Source: Propionispora sp. 2/2-37 (GTDB lineage: Bacteria; Bacillota; Negativicutes; Propionisporales; Propionisporaceae). Taken from it: 64,000 nt of DNA. This document shows, piece after piece, positions 17,945 through 26,530 of this stretch. The notes under the pieces are model-generated. The model was not told the DNA's origin, made no database searches, and saw only the letters and a list, made by a program, of their open reading frames with translations. The stretch spans positions 124,001 to 188,000 of the forward strand of contig NZ_CYSP01000008.1 in NCBI RefSeq assembly GCF_001298735.1, given 5' to 3'. How positions within the stretch are numbered: position 1 is the stretch's first letter; every line of letters starts with the position of its first letter. The position numbers and the translations under genes were made by a program.

Positions 17945-19090
17945 TCATTGATTCTTTTTACCGCTCAGCTTCTTTACCTGTTTGGCCAGCCTAAGCAAGA
18001 ATCCGTCTTTTAGCAGCACGGCATCCGCCGGGCAAAGTTCCTGACAGCAATAGCAACGAATACACTTGCGATAATCAATTACCGCCCGGCCTTCCCTCAT
18101 AGTAATGGCTCGCGGCGGGCAGTGCCCGGCACACCGCCCGCAAGCCATACATTGTGCGGCGACAGCGGGACGGGCCGTCAGCTGATTCTGGCCCAGGCGT
18201 ACCAGCCAGGGTGGAATTCTTCCTTCCAGGCTGTGCACCGTATGGGCTTCTTTAAAATGAAACCGCCGCTCCTTCCCACTTCCAATCAGTTGAATATCCC
18301 GCAGTGCCGGAGAAATCCCCGCCTCCCGGGCGGCTGCCGCAATCGGCAGCTGCTCGGCTGCAAAGCCCATGCAATCAGCCATAACCAAATCTACCGCAAA
18401 CCCGGACTGCCCGCCCAAAAGAATGCCGCAGTGAATGCAGTCCCCGTTGCGGGGTCCCGCTCCCTCCATGGCTGTCACACCATCCACAATCGACAAAACC
18501 GGCGCGACACATTCATACAAATCTACCTGCATCCTGGCAAAGTCACTCATATTTTTCATCCGTAAATGAAACTGCGCCTTATCGGCACCCACAAAAAAAC
18601 CGAACAGATTTTTTACCGCTCCAGTTACACCCATAAAAGAATGTGTCTTCATCTTAGCTACTGATATGACCTTATCCGCTTCGGTGAAGGGTTTGGCAAG
18701 CATCAGCCTTTTCAGCATCCGGCCCTGGGGATACGGGATACTTACCGCTTCATCAAATGAAACCAGCGGAACATGTTCTTCTTCACAGATTTGTAAAATT
18801 CCGCATTTCTCAGCCACCTTGCGCGTACTGCCCACCCCCGGTGAATCCCCCACCATGGGCTTGCCACCCGCCTGCTTCACTGCTCTAACCACAGCCCGGA
18901 CCACTTCCGGATGGGTAGTTACATGTTTACCTTTGTCCACCCCTTCAAGCATGTTGGGCTTCACTAATACTCTATCTCCAGGCTGAACAAACTGTGCCAT
19001 GCCACCAAATTCAGCCAATAATTCCTGCATAGCCTTTTCTACGACTTGTTGGTCGTAGGAATCGGCTTTTACTATTGCTACTTTTGTCAT
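17945..19090 (-). CDS. DUF362 iron-sulfur protein with two 4Fe-4S ferredoxin motifs
   Basis: A 381-residue protein: an N-terminal DUF362 domain (KPNMLEG, THPEVVRAVV, GDSPGVGS, KMKTHSFMGVTGAVKNLFG) and, near residues 310-365, two ferredoxin motifs, CMACGRCAGHCP and CIRCYCCQELCP. Such proteins are cytoplasmic and presumed to pass electrons or act in redox maturation; no precise role is established. It stands alone and converges on pflA. A truncated copy of its first ~60 codons lies at 25371-25560, so the locus has been duplicated or is a recombination footprint. Confidence 0.85.
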   Translation of the reverse strand: MTKVAIVKADSYDQQVVEKAMQELLAEFGGMAQFVQPGDRVLVKPNMLEGVDKGKHVTTHPEVVRAVVRAVKQAGGKPMVGDSPGVGSTRKVAEKCGILQICEEEHVPLVSFDEAVSIPYPQGRMLKRLMLAKPFTEADKVISVAKMKTHSFMGVTGAVKNLFGFFVGADKAQFHLRMKNMSDFARMQVDLYECVAPVLSIVDGVTAMEGAGPRNGDCIHCGILLGGQSGFAVDLVMADCMGFAAEQLPIAAAAREAGISPALRDIQLIGSGKERRFHFKEAHTVHSLEGRIPPWLVRLGQNQLTARPAVAAQCMACGRCAGHCPPRAITMREGRAVIDYRKCIRCYCCQELCPADAVLLKDGFLLRLAKQVKKLSGKKNQ

Positions 19091-19266
19091 TGGATTACAG
19101 CCCTCCTTTACTAAATCATACTGGATATTGGAAGGGAATTCAAAACCGCTTTTATCTATAATACCAAATAGAGCAGCCCCAAAAGACTACTCTAGACATC
19201 GCATGACAAAATAGGAACATCCTCCTCATCTTTCTTTAAAATCCCTATCTTTTAGAAGCGCTTTTT

Positions 19267-20016
19267 TTAACTATATGGTGCTTTACTCATCATAGATTCT
19301 TGAACAATTTTCTCATCAAGACCATATTTCTTTACTATATCAATTACTAACTTAATAAACCATGGATGGGCATTTGGGCAAACAATAACTTTATTTATTA
19401 ATTTTTTTACATCAACACTTAAACTTTCGCCATTATTCATAAAACCATATTCAGTAATATAATCATTTTGAGGATCATTTTTTACCATTAACCATATTCT
19501 TTCTCCATTAATTATTAATCGATGCTCTTTTTCATACTCAAAGAATTTTTGTTTATAAAAAAAGCGCCTAAATTTATAAGGATATCCATCTGGAATATCC
19601 TTATACCTGCCATCATAGTAAATAACATTACCGGGAATTATTTCATGAGTTAACATCTCTTCCTTCCCCCATTTATCGGAAGGTGTTTTTCTTAAATGCT
19701 CATCATTACAGATAAAACTATCATGCAAATTGTCAATCGTAGTTTCAATAGCAACCCCTTGGGCATCATTAGAATAAATTTTCCACATGGCATAGGATTC
19801 TATACTTGATCTGTGCCAACAGCTTATTAAGAATAACTTCTTTAAATTTGCGTAAAACTCTGGAGTTTCCTCTTCTTCAAAGCCATATGGCATATATTTT
19901 CTTTGTAACATATTGACTTCACTTAATGAACCCTCAAATTTATCATTTTGCATATCTGCCCTTGAGAAATACAATATAGATTTAGATAGTAAATCGGTGA
20001 ATTTGATGAAATCCAA
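19267..20016 (-). CDS. DUF2971 family protein, probable broken start
   Basis: About 249 residues in the open frame. It has the DUF2971 pattern: LLSKSILYFSRADMQNDKFEG at the N-terminus, SCWHRSSIESYAMWKIYSND followed by GVAIETT, and FEYEKEHRLII. Family members are often next to defence or mobile genes; the biochemical role is not established. The natural start seems to be GTG at 20064 behind GGGAGG, giving a longer N-terminus with KIYRYLDF that fits the family. However, codon 4 of that frame is TAG (20053-20055). The remaining in-frame start is TTG at 20016 with no ribosome site. The gene is therefore either dead or poorly expressed. AT-rich, unlike the genes to its left. Confidence 0.65.
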   Translation of the reverse strand: MDFIKFTDLLSKSILYFSRADMQNDKFEGSLSEVNMLQRKYMPYGFEEEETPEFYANLKKLFLISCWHRSSIESYAMWKIYSNDAQGVAIETTIDNLHDSFICNDEHLRKTPSDKWGKEEMLTHEIIPGNVIYYDGRYKDIPDGYPYKFRRFFYKQKFFEYEKEHRLIINGERIWLMVKNDPQNDYITEYGFMNNGESLSVDVKKLINKVIVCPNAHPWFIKLVIDIVKKYGLDEKIVQESMMSKAPYS

Positions 20017-20151
20017 GTATCGATAAATTTTTTCCTTTTTATCGTATTCATCCTATTCGTTCACAATAAATCCTCCCTAAATAATAATCACATACTTAGG
20101 CTTTTACTCGGTATTCTGCTCACTTTGATCAACTGCATTATTTCGTCATAC

Positions 20152-20856
20152 TTATCTTACCATATCCAAAGAAGCTTTAAACGAATTAAATGCTTCAGAG
20201 AGTTTGTAATTAGCATTGCATTGTTCATAAAATTCTTTTTTCAGTTGCTCATTTGCGTTATTTTCATCTACACCAGATTTAATGCGATTTACATAATTGT
20301 CAATTAATACTTTAGATTCAATTTGGGGATAGAAATTATCTACTTCTTGATTTACCCAATCAACATTTTTTGAAATTGCGGGAATATTTTCTCTTGAATA
20401 TTCTTGCCGAACAGACTCAAGTAATGATTTAAATTTTGCTTTATCGCTTTTGTATTGTTCCATTGAATCAATTTCAATTTTTCGATAAGTGTCCAAATAA
20501 TTATTATAATAATCTACTAGTTTAGGAGAGTTGGAGTAAGCTTCTGCCCTAGCTCTATTTAAGAAGAATATAGTTGTTATAGCAAAATTTGTTCTTAATC
20601 CATCAATTCTTGCATTCAATTCAATTAACTTGTAAAACAATTCAGACTGATATTTTTGTTTTTCCTGATTTACAGTAATTGTATTTTGCTTTACCCATTC
20701 TTCGTGAGTTTTATCTAATTGGTCAAGCATCAATTTACGATTTTTTTCAAATTGATCATTATTAAGAAAGTAAGTTGCAACTGTCGTGGCACCAGTAGTA
20801 AAAATCATCGTAATAAAAGATGTAATCAAAATTTTAAAAAATTCCTTTTTATCCAA
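20152..20856 (-). CDS. Hypothetical membrane-anchored helical protein
   Basis: Not recognised. 234 residues with one hydrophobic segment near the N-terminus (about 9-31: ILITSFITMIFTTGATTVAT) and then a long, charged, mostly helical region rich in Lys, Glu, Asn and Tyr, likely facing the cytoplasm or forming a coiled coil. It begins with TTG eight bases after GGGGGA. It lies just upstream of, and in line with, the DUF2971 gene, so the two may have been an operon pair. AT-rich composition suggests acquisition by transfer. No catalytic motif is visible. Confidence 0.6.
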   Translation of the reverse strand: MDKKEFFKILITSFITMIFTTGATTVATYFLNNDQFEKNRKLMLDQLDKTHEEWVKQNTITVNQEKQKYQSELFYKLIELNARIDGLRTNFAITTIFFLNRARAEAYSNSPKLVDYYNNYLDTYRKIEIDSMEQYKSDKAKFKSLLESVRQEYSRENIPAISKNVDWVNQEVDNFYPQIESKVLIDNYVNRIKSGVDENNANEQLKKEFYEQCNANYKLSEAFNSFKASLDMVR

Positions 20857-20993
20857 AGCAGATTCCCCCGATTTCTTTAATTCTATACAGCCTCTTGATG
20901 TTCATGGAATATCGCTACCAATTTCTTGATTAAACAACTTACTCTCACTACTACATTCTATCATTTCTTGTCGAATTGCTCCAAATAACAAGA

Positions 20994-21017
20994 AAACCCG
21001 CCGTAAAAGGCAGGTTT
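20994..21017 (-). terminator. Terminator-like hairpin
   Basis: Arms 20994-21002 and 21009-21017 (AAACCCGCC against GGCAGGTTT, one G-U type mismatch). On the minus strand it is followed by TTTTCTTGTT. It would have ended the recombinase transcript. Confidence 0.6.
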
Positions 21018-21104
21018 CTATAGTAAATTACCTGAACAGTTAATTCGTCATGCATTTTTAAAATCCTTTAAAATCTACTATAACATAACAAGATTAACGC
21101 TTTA

Positions 21105-21490
21105 TCAGTTATATTGAATCCCCAAATACACATTATTTGCTTCCCGATTATACGTGATCTTCCCCACAATCCGCTTCAACAGCCTATTTCGTTCCTGTAC
21201 GCTCTCTAAATGCCGCCATTTTTCTTTAAATACCTTAATTTTTTGCTTCAACTTCTCCAATAAAGGAATACTGCTCTGTTCCGAATAATCAGCTTCAAAC
21301 CGCCAATTTCGTGCTTCAAAGCTTGAATTTGCTCTTCGCGTGAGTTTTTCCGTTCCAGAAAAGCAATTTTATCAAAACTGTCCTCTTCCCGCATTTCATA
21401 TAACCGTTCTATGGCATGTTGATGTTTTATCAGCTCTTTTTCTTTAATAGCTAACGTCTTCTGGTATTGGATTAAACTCCTTATGATGCT
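21105..21490 (-). pseudogene. Serine site-specific recombinase, C-terminal remnant
   Basis: Only the C-terminal coiled-coil end of a large serine recombinase survives. One frame gives KEKELIKHQHAIERLYEM and KIAFLERKNSREEQIQALKH; after a one-base shift near 21300 a second frame gives IPLLEKLKQKIKVFKEKWRH, ESVQERNRLLKRIVGKITYN and NNVYLGIQYN, ending at TGA. The catalytic N-terminal domain is missing. Its upstream border lies close to the 64-bp repeat at 21520. This is the clearest sign that an integrated element once occupied the region. Confidence 0.75.
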
Positions 21491-21519
21491 CCTGCAATTG
21501 CCATTGCAAATTTTGAAAC

Positions 21520-21583
21520 AAACACGGGGACAAGCATATTGTTTCGGTGCACAAGAGGTGATAAAAACAAAATCCCTGTCCCT
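21520..21583. repeat. 64-bp dispersed repeat, copy 1
   Basis: Matches 25561-25624 at 59 of 64 positions in the same orientation. The ends carry short inverted repeats (GGGGACA near one end, TGTCCC at the other), as in a miniature or REP-like element. It abuts the recombinase remnant. Confidence 0.8.
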
Positions 21584-21748
21584 ATATTTTTTAGTTAAGT
21601 TTTTCATGCCAATTGAAGAAAAAAAAATAATAGCGATATCTCGTATATTGAGATGTCGCTGTTATTATAAGGACTGTTTAAGAGTCAATACCTTAGACAA
21701 CAATTTGTCAAATGTCTGTTTTTTTCCAAATACCGCCTGCCGCAATAA

Positions 21749-22669
21749 TTATTCACTGCTAGTATTGCTTATTTCGGAGTGTGTTCTATGATTCATTAAC
21801 ATAATTGATCCTATTACCAGAAAGATACCGATAATATTCGCCATATCTACCTGCTCTCTAAAGATCGCAACGCCAATGACCGCTGCAACGACTGCTTCAA
21901 CCGACGCAATCACAGGTACCTTGCTGCTCTCTGTGATTTTTTGCAGACCCTGATAATAGAAAATATAGGCGATTGCAGTTGGTATCAAAGCATAGAGGAA
22001 TCCTAATAGAAGCACACTCTCGTTCAGAGGAACAGCTTGTCCCCAGGGATTCATAAAAACAACGAGGAAGACTGCAGCAAACAGATAGCTATATGTGCTG
22101 ATAACAAAGGCATTGCTTTTTTCTCCGGCCAATTTTCCGATGATTGCGGTCATGCCATAACAGAAACCCGATGCTATTCCACACAGAACCCCGATCAGCG
22201 AGAAAAGCATTACATCAAACTTTCCGCCAGTTGCAGCTAAAGTACACCCCATGATATTTACAATCATTGCAGCAGATTTTATCCATGTGATTTTTTCGCG
22301 TAACCAAAAGTAAGAAAAGACGGTAGTAAAAACCGGAGCAGTATTCATCAAAACGGCACTCACCGTCACGCCGGTCAAGGTGACGGCTATGCTATAAAAC
22401 ACATTATAGATTCCATGGCAAACAATGCCTAAAAGCGCACAGAATAGTAGGGTCTTTTTGCTTACACGGAGAGAAAAAAAACCAAACTTTGTGATGGTAA
22501 TTACCGCGAGAATAACGAAGGAAAAGGCCATACGAAGGAAGCTTGTAAATACAAATGATGACCCATATTGCTCCATCAACTGAATAAAAGGACCGATGCA
22601 TCCCCATAATACACCGGCAATAAAAACCTGTAAATATCCCTCGAACTCTTCGTTTTGTAATACTCTCAT
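21749..22669 (-). CDS. EamA/DMT-family permease
   Basis: Drug/metabolite transporter of 306 residues with about ten membrane helices in two EamA repeats (around 10-145 and 160-295). Typical elements are AGVLWGCIGPF at the start, TAPVFTTVFSYFWLREKI at the end of repeat one, and IASVEAVVAAVIGVAIFREQ at the end of repeat two. A GGAAGGGAG site precedes the ATG. The substrate is unknown; family members export amino acids or other metabolites. The LysR gene at 23923 is divergent across two broken genes and may have regulated this group. Confidence 0.88.
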   Translation of the reverse strand: MRVLQNEEFEGYLQVFIAGVLWGCIGPFIQLMEQYGSSFVFTSFLRMAFSFVILAVITITKFGFFSLRVSKKTLLFCALLGIVCHGIYNVFYSIAVTLTGVTVSAVLMNTAPVFTTVFSYFWLREKITWIKSAAMIVNIMGCTLAATGGKFDVMLFSLIGVLCGIASGFCYGMTAIIGKLAGEKSNAFVISTYSYLFAAVFLVVFMNPWGQAVPLNESVLLLGFLYALIPTAIAYIFYYQGLQKITESSKVPVIASVEAVVAAVIGVAIFREQVDMANIIGIFLVIGSIMLMNHRTHSEISNTSSE

Positions 22670-22742
22670 TAAAAGATACTCCCTTCCGATTATGCCTTTT
22701 TATACGCTTCCACCTTTACTTTGCAGATACTGGCAGCGCACA

Positions 22743-23400
22743 TTACACGATCCATATTTCAATACCTCTGACCCCACAGTACTGTTCCAAGTTCCTAGAA
22801 AACTGCTCTATCCATGGCTTGAGTCCCTCACTTCCGTCAAAAGAATAAAGAATTGAAATAATATCTCGGTTGCCACTTTGTATCATTGCCCTGCGGCCGT
22901 CGCTACTTGGATTGCCAAACGGCCCAAGATCATCATACAAAACAGGGAGATACTCAATATTCACGCTGCCCTTTCCAATGCCATCGTAACGAGCACTATC
23001 TTCTGCGCGTCGTAGTTCAACAGCCCCTTTCAGCTCGCCTAAATCATAGGAGCCAATGGAGTAACCGGAGGAAACGGAGATCAGGTTATTGACTTCCACA
23101 ACATTATTGATATGATATAGCTCTGAGAGTTCTTTACAATCCATCTCAGCATGGCTTCTGCCGCATTACGGTACTCATGGGGTGACTTTCCAAGCGCCTT
23201 ATATGCCTGACGGGTAGCCGCGATATGCGAATTTTGACAATAGCATCCAATGTATATCCTTCGGATAATTTAGCAATAGAACTGTCAAAAATGTCAAAAA
23301 GTTTGGCAGAGCTGGACTCCACAGTTATTTTGTAGTGCAAAAAGCCAAGTGCGGTTCCCGGACATAATGTTTTGATTTCATCAGATATAGATATTTTCAT
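22743..23400 (-). pseudogene. B3/4-domain protein (PheRS-beta-like), two frameshifts
   Basis: The protein would be about 220 residues, related to the B3/4 tRNA-binding domain of phenylalanyl-tRNA synthetase beta. Three frames must be joined. From the ATG at 23400 behind GGGAGGA: DEIKTLCPGTALGFLHYKI. Then, after a shift near 23235: TRQAYKALGKSPHEYRNAAE. Then, after a second shift near 23140: ELYHINNVVEVNNLISVSSG, GYSIGSYDLGELKG, YDDLGPFGNPSSDG. The parts are all present and in order. This is a recently broken gene or a place with sequence errors. Related proteins are thought to act on mischarged tRNAs, but the role is unproven. Confidence 0.78.
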
Positions 23401-23540
23401 TGTTGTCCTCCCAATTGTTGTTTTCCATGTTATTTCAAGGATAGAGATACATCTGGTAATAAACATTGCCCGTTATCTCTTTATTCTGGCCCCTTTATTC
23501 AGTTGATAATTACTCTCGCCAATCTTCAAAATACTTTGTA

Positions 23541-23798
23541 TTATCTGATTTGGAATACTGTCCGGAGACAGTTGCCGGCAAGTACTTCTTTTATGCTGTA
23601 GCCTTCCAGGTCCCGGCCTGTGCGCTTGATATAATCCAAACGACCAATTTCTACCGCACCGGAACTAACCCAAATCATTCCCGGCTGTAGTTCCCGTCCA
23701 ATACGACTAAATACGTTGTAGTCAATATCTTGTTCCGCCTTCCGTATTAGGGCCATTGAACCAATTTTTCCAACCAATTCAATATCAAAAGACTTCAT
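23541..23798 (-). pseudogene. Amino-acid-kinase family protein, N-terminal fragment
   Basis: The first ~65 residues (FDIELVGKIGSMALIRK, GRELQPGMIWVSSGAVEIGR, IKRTGRDLEG) match the start of amino-acid-kinase-fold proteins, including the VSSGAV turn. After GRDLEG the match stops and an unrelated or C-terminal-like tail (YSIKEVLAGN) leads to a stop at residue 86, whereas intact relatives are over 200 residues. An internal deletion joining N- and C-terminal pieces is the likely explanation. Confidence 0.6.
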
Positions 23799-23922
23799 AT
23801 TTCTGTACGCTCCTACAGCAAAAGCATTGTGTTTTCCTTGGCCCCATTGTAGAATAAACTTATCATAAAGTAAAACTAAGATTTGTATAATCTATATTTA
23901 GTATAACTTAAAAGGAGAGCTT

Positions 23923-24792
23923 ATGGAGAGCGCAAGATGCAAGGCGTTTTTGGCCGCTGTTGAGGCTGGAAGTTTTTCAAAGGCGGCAGAAGTTTTGAAT
24001 TATACTCCCTCCGGCGTAAGTCAACTTGTCAGTGCCCTTGAAAACGAACTAGGTTTTTCTCTGCTGCGCCGAAATAAAAAAGGGGTAATACCAACTGAGA
24101 ATGGAGAAAAAATTTTGCCTGCTGTGCGGGAATTTCTTTTGCAGGAAAATCGCATTTACCAACTTGCGGCTGAAATGAATGGCCTTCTGATAGGCAGCAT
24201 TACAATCGCTGCATACTCCAGTATTGCAACACACTGGCTACCAAGTGTTATTCGGGCTTTTCAAGAGGATTATCCGCAAATCCAAATCAAACTGATGGAA
24301 GGGATACGGCAGGAAGTAACTAAATGGCTAGATGAAAAAATTGCAGATGTGGCCTTTTTGAGTTACAAAGACCCGATGCCCTATGACTGGATACCGCTTG
24401 CTGAAGATCAAATGCTGGCCGTATTGCCGAAAACACATCCACTTGCCGCAGAAGCATCGTACCCGCTTCAAAATTGTGAATATGAGCGTTTTATCATGCC
24501 TGCGCTTGGACGTGATGTTGATGTAGTTGCACTGTTTCAAGATAACAATTTAAATCCGAGCATCCAATTTTCTACGTTAGAAAATTTCGCTACTATGGCT
24601 ATGATTGAACAAGGGTTAGGAATGAGTATTATGAATGAGTTGATCACGCGCAATTGGCAATGTGATGTTGTAAAACTTCCGCTTACCCCCCCACAACAGA
24701 TTACATTGGGTATCGCACTTCCATCGTTGGAAAATACATCTCCGGCGGTTAAACGATTTGTCAAATATGCTGTAGATCGATTAACTTGTTAA
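23923..24792 (+). CDS. LysR-family transcriptional regulator
   Basis: Full-length LysR protein, 289 residues. The N-terminal winged HTH includes FLAAVEAGSFSKAAEVLNYT and SGVSQLVSALENELGFSLL; the C-terminal substrate-binding domain starts near 90 (GSITIAAYSSIATHWLPSVI). AAAAGGAGAG precedes the ATG. It is divergent from the amino-acid-kinase fragment, the B3/4 pseudogene and the EamA permease, which as a group are probably its old regulon. The short intergenic space 23799-23922 is AT-rich and would hold the operator. The effector is unknown. Confidence 0.9.
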   Translation: MESARCKAFLAAVEAGSFSKAAEVLNYTPSGVSQLVSALENELGFSLLRRNKKGVIPTENGEKILPAVREFLLQENRIYQLAAEMNGLLIGSITIAAYSSIATHWLPSVIRAFQEDYPQIQIKLMEGIRQEVTKWLDEKIADVAFLSYKDPMPYDWIPLAEDQMLAVLPKTHPLAAEASYPLQNCEYERFIMPALGRDVDVVALFQDNNLNPSIQFSTLENFATMAMIEQGLGMSIMNELITRNWQCDVVKLPLTPPQQITLGIALPSLENTSPAVKRFVKYAVDRLTC

Positions 24793-24851
24793 AAAGTGTA
24801 TAGATAAGCGTTTCGTCATCAAAAGCAGATTACGAAATAAATTAGTACGAA

Positions 24852-25024
24852 TCATAAAGTAACTTCCATAAGTAAAGCCAAACCTTGAATCTTCTCACTT
24901 AAGTCGTTTTTAGCATTCGTCACACTCCTTTCGCAAGCAACCCCATGCCAAGAAGACCTATCAACTTCATTTCATCTGCTGGTAGGTTTTCTTTCAAAAC
25001 ATCCCGTAGTTTAATCCTTCTCAT
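24852..25024 (-). pseudogene. Small unrecognised ORF, frameshifted
   Basis: From the ATG at 25024: MRRIKLRDVLKENLPADEMK and a hydrophobic turn (LIGLLGMGLLAKGV), then TGA at 24920. In the next frame the reading continues as TNAKNDLSEKIQGLALLMEV to a stop at 24852. Together these would make a ~55-residue protein broken by a small insertion (GTGTGACG). Not recognised. The rest of 24793-25370 shows no other gene. Confidence 0.35.
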
Positions 25025-25190
25025 TTTTGTACTTTTAGAGTTCTTTTTGCAGACTACTCTGGAATGATGGTGCAATCATCAATTTGAAATGAAGGCAATC
25101 CAACAGAACAACAACACTCTCAACTAGCCAGATTCTCATGAATCAGCAGGGCGAACAGGGCAGTTTTTTCCTTTGTTTGAAAATCATACA

Positions 25191-25229
25191 AAAAAAGAAG
25201 CCCTCAAGCCCTGAAACTACAAGACTTGA
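25191..25229 (-). terminator. Terminator-like hairpin downstream of the DUF362 fragment
   Basis: Arms TCAAGCCCT and AAGACTTGA (25204-25229, imperfect); on the minus strand a run of Ts (25191-25196) follows. Confidence 0.5.
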
Positions 25230-25370
25230 AGACATTCCAGAACCGTTACCATAGTACGGTTCTCCCAGGCTAATATTAAATGAACTTATTACTTAATGAA
25301 CATAGTATGTCATGCTACGGAATAGTCTTCTATAGTCCATAACATGATATTTAAGCATCTGAAAAGGTAT

Positions 25371-25560
25371 TTAGGGAACTACCAGCGGATGGGTAGTTCT
25401 CCCGGACGCTTTGTCTGCAGCGTCTAACATGTTCGGCTTTACTAAGACTCTATCACCTGGTTGTATGAACTTTTCTATTCCGCCTAAATGAACAAGCAAT
25501 TCCTGCATGGCTTGCTCGACGATTTGCTGATCGTAGGATTCTGCTTTGACTACCGCGACA
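25371..25560 (-). pseudogene. Truncated second copy of the DUF362 gene
   Basis: About 60 codons closely matching the start of the intact DUF362 protein at 17945-19090: VVKAESYDQQIVEQAMQELL, IEKFIQPGDRVLVKPNML and TTHPLVV, then a stop. The copy lacks its own start: its second or third codon abuts the 64-bp repeat at 25561. It is cut at the homologue's THPEVVRAVV position. Same strand as the intact gene. It is a duplication scar produced by insertion or excision events. Confidence 0.85.
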
Positions 25561-25624
25561 AAACACGGGGGCAGGCATATTGTTTCGGCGCACAAGAAGT
25601 GATGAAAACAAAATCCCTGTCCCT
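25561..25624. repeat. 64-bp dispersed repeat, copy 2
   Basis: Second copy of the element at 21520-21583, same orientation, five mismatches. It directly abuts codon ~3 of the DUF362 fragment, which indicates insertion or recombination at this point. Confidence 0.8.
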
Positions 25625-25870
25625 GAGTTCTTTATCACTGTCATATCATTCATCAGGTAATAGCATCATGCAGTAATCTTCATTTTCTATAGCCCATATC
25701 GATATATTGACTGGCGTTTCAACTATAGGCAAGTAATAGGTATCAATGATTTGCGGACATTCTTGCCTATGAATGATTTTTGTACAGTAAAGCCATCTTT
25801 TTGTATTACAGACAGATCAAATAAATGGAATATTATATTCCCGCTTCAACCGCTCTCCCAAAGCCGGTTT
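25625..25870 (-). other. Decayed stretch with an ORF tail
   Basis: No intact gene. On the minus strand a tail reading RQECPQIIDTYYLPIVETPV and IWAIENEDYCMMLLPDE ends near 25650; upstream of it (25760-25850) another frame reads FDLSVIQKDGFTVQKSF. This looks like a small gene with frameshifts. The family is not recognised. Confidence 0.3.
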
Positions 25871-26080
25871 TTATTTATGTATTTCTCTCAGGTATCTGAA
25901 AGAAAATATGCCTCGTTCATTGTCAGCTTCATACAAAGATTGGTCTACTAACAAATAATAATTCTTACTATTTCCTTCATACAATAATTGGCAATCAACT
26001 GGCAGTTGAACGCATTCATAAGTTTTATCGTTCATTTGGAAAGTAAGTGTTTTTTCCTGTTTTAATTTGCTAAAAGACAT
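25871..26080 (-). CDS. Small hypothetical protein
   Basis: Sixty-nine residues, not recognised. Mixed charged sequence without signal peptide or membrane segment (FSKLKQEKTLTFQMNDKTYE, then YYLLVDQSLYEADNERG). The ATG at 26080 is chosen because AAGGGTG lies eight bases upstream; the annotated-looking upstream start at 26101 overlaps that site. It is divergent from the first ribbon-helix-helix gene across a 124-base gap that contains an inverted repeat, so it may be under that protein's control. It may be the surviving half of a toxin-antitoxin-like pair, but there is no motif evidence for that. Confidence 0.5.
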   Translation of the reverse strand: MSFSKLKQEKTLTFQMNDKTYECVQLPVDCQLLYEGNSKNYYLLVDQSLYEADNERGIFSFRYLREIHK

Positions 26081-26110
26081 GGTATTTTCACCCTTTTCCA
26101 CGCTTATATC

Positions 26111-26154
26111 TTAAACTTAAGCTACCTTACGTCAATTATATTAAGTTTACTTAA
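26111..26154. promoter_or_regulatory. Inverted repeat between divergent small genes, candidate operator
   Basis: TTAAACTTAA (26111-26120) and TTAAGTTTAC (26141-26150), nine of ten positions complementary, with a further TTAA. It lies between the hypothetical gene at 26080 and the ribbon-helix-helix gene at 26205, a usual place for autoregulation by such proteins. Confidence 0.4.
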
Positions 26155-26204
26155 AAGGTACAATCCCTTTAGAGCCTGCTAAAAGCCGGGAGGGAAATGT
26201 TAAA

Positions 26205-26393
26205 ATGGCCTATAATGATCTAAAATATCGCAGACGGTTTACAACTTCTATAAAAAATGAAATTCTGGATGCATTTTTTAAGTTAGCAGCACAGAAAAGA
26301 CAGCCGAAAAGTTGGTTGATGGATGAAGCCCTTACTGATTTATTAGTAAAACATGGTATGAAAATTAAAACTGAGGAAGAAGAAAATCGGTAA
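26205..26393 (+). CDS. Ribbon-helix-helix protein 1
   Basis: 62 residues. The N-terminal YRRRFTTSIKNEILDAFFKL forms the beta strand and first helix of an Arc/CopG-type fold, and KRQPKSWLMDEALTDLLVKH the second helix, a layout of DNA-binding antitoxins and plasmid regulators. A strong GGGAGGG site precedes the ATG. A paralogue with the same plan follows at 26531. No toxin gene is visible beside either. Confidence 0.7.
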   Translation: MAYNDLKYRRRFTTSIKNEILDAFFKLAAQKRQPKSWLMDEALTDLLVKHGMKIKTEEEENR

Positions 26394-26437
26394 TAAGCTT
26401 TTCTTGATTTTAAGAGCAGTTAATACAAATATACAAT

Positions 26438-26452
26438 ATATAGTCACTATAT
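26438..26452. promoter_or_regulatory. Short palindrome upstream of ribbon-helix-helix gene 2
   Basis: ATATAGT-C-ACTATAT, followed by a further half site (ACTATATA, 26457-26464). Position and symmetry suggest a binding site for one of the two flanking ribbon-helix-helix proteins. Confidence 0.35.
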
Positions 26453-26530
26453 GCAACTATATACAACCAATTACATTAATATAGCTTATCTAATACACTA
26501 TAATTGAATATCAACATTGGAGGAAAATAG

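Noticed and set aside
20994..21017. Possible CRISPR or repeat unit in the AT-rich region
   Set aside because: A single short hairpin only; no regularly spaced repeats or cas genes are present anywhere in the window.
25625..25870. Possible complete small gene downstream of repeat copy 2
   Set aside because: The readable peptides lie in two different frames without a start; described as decayed instead.
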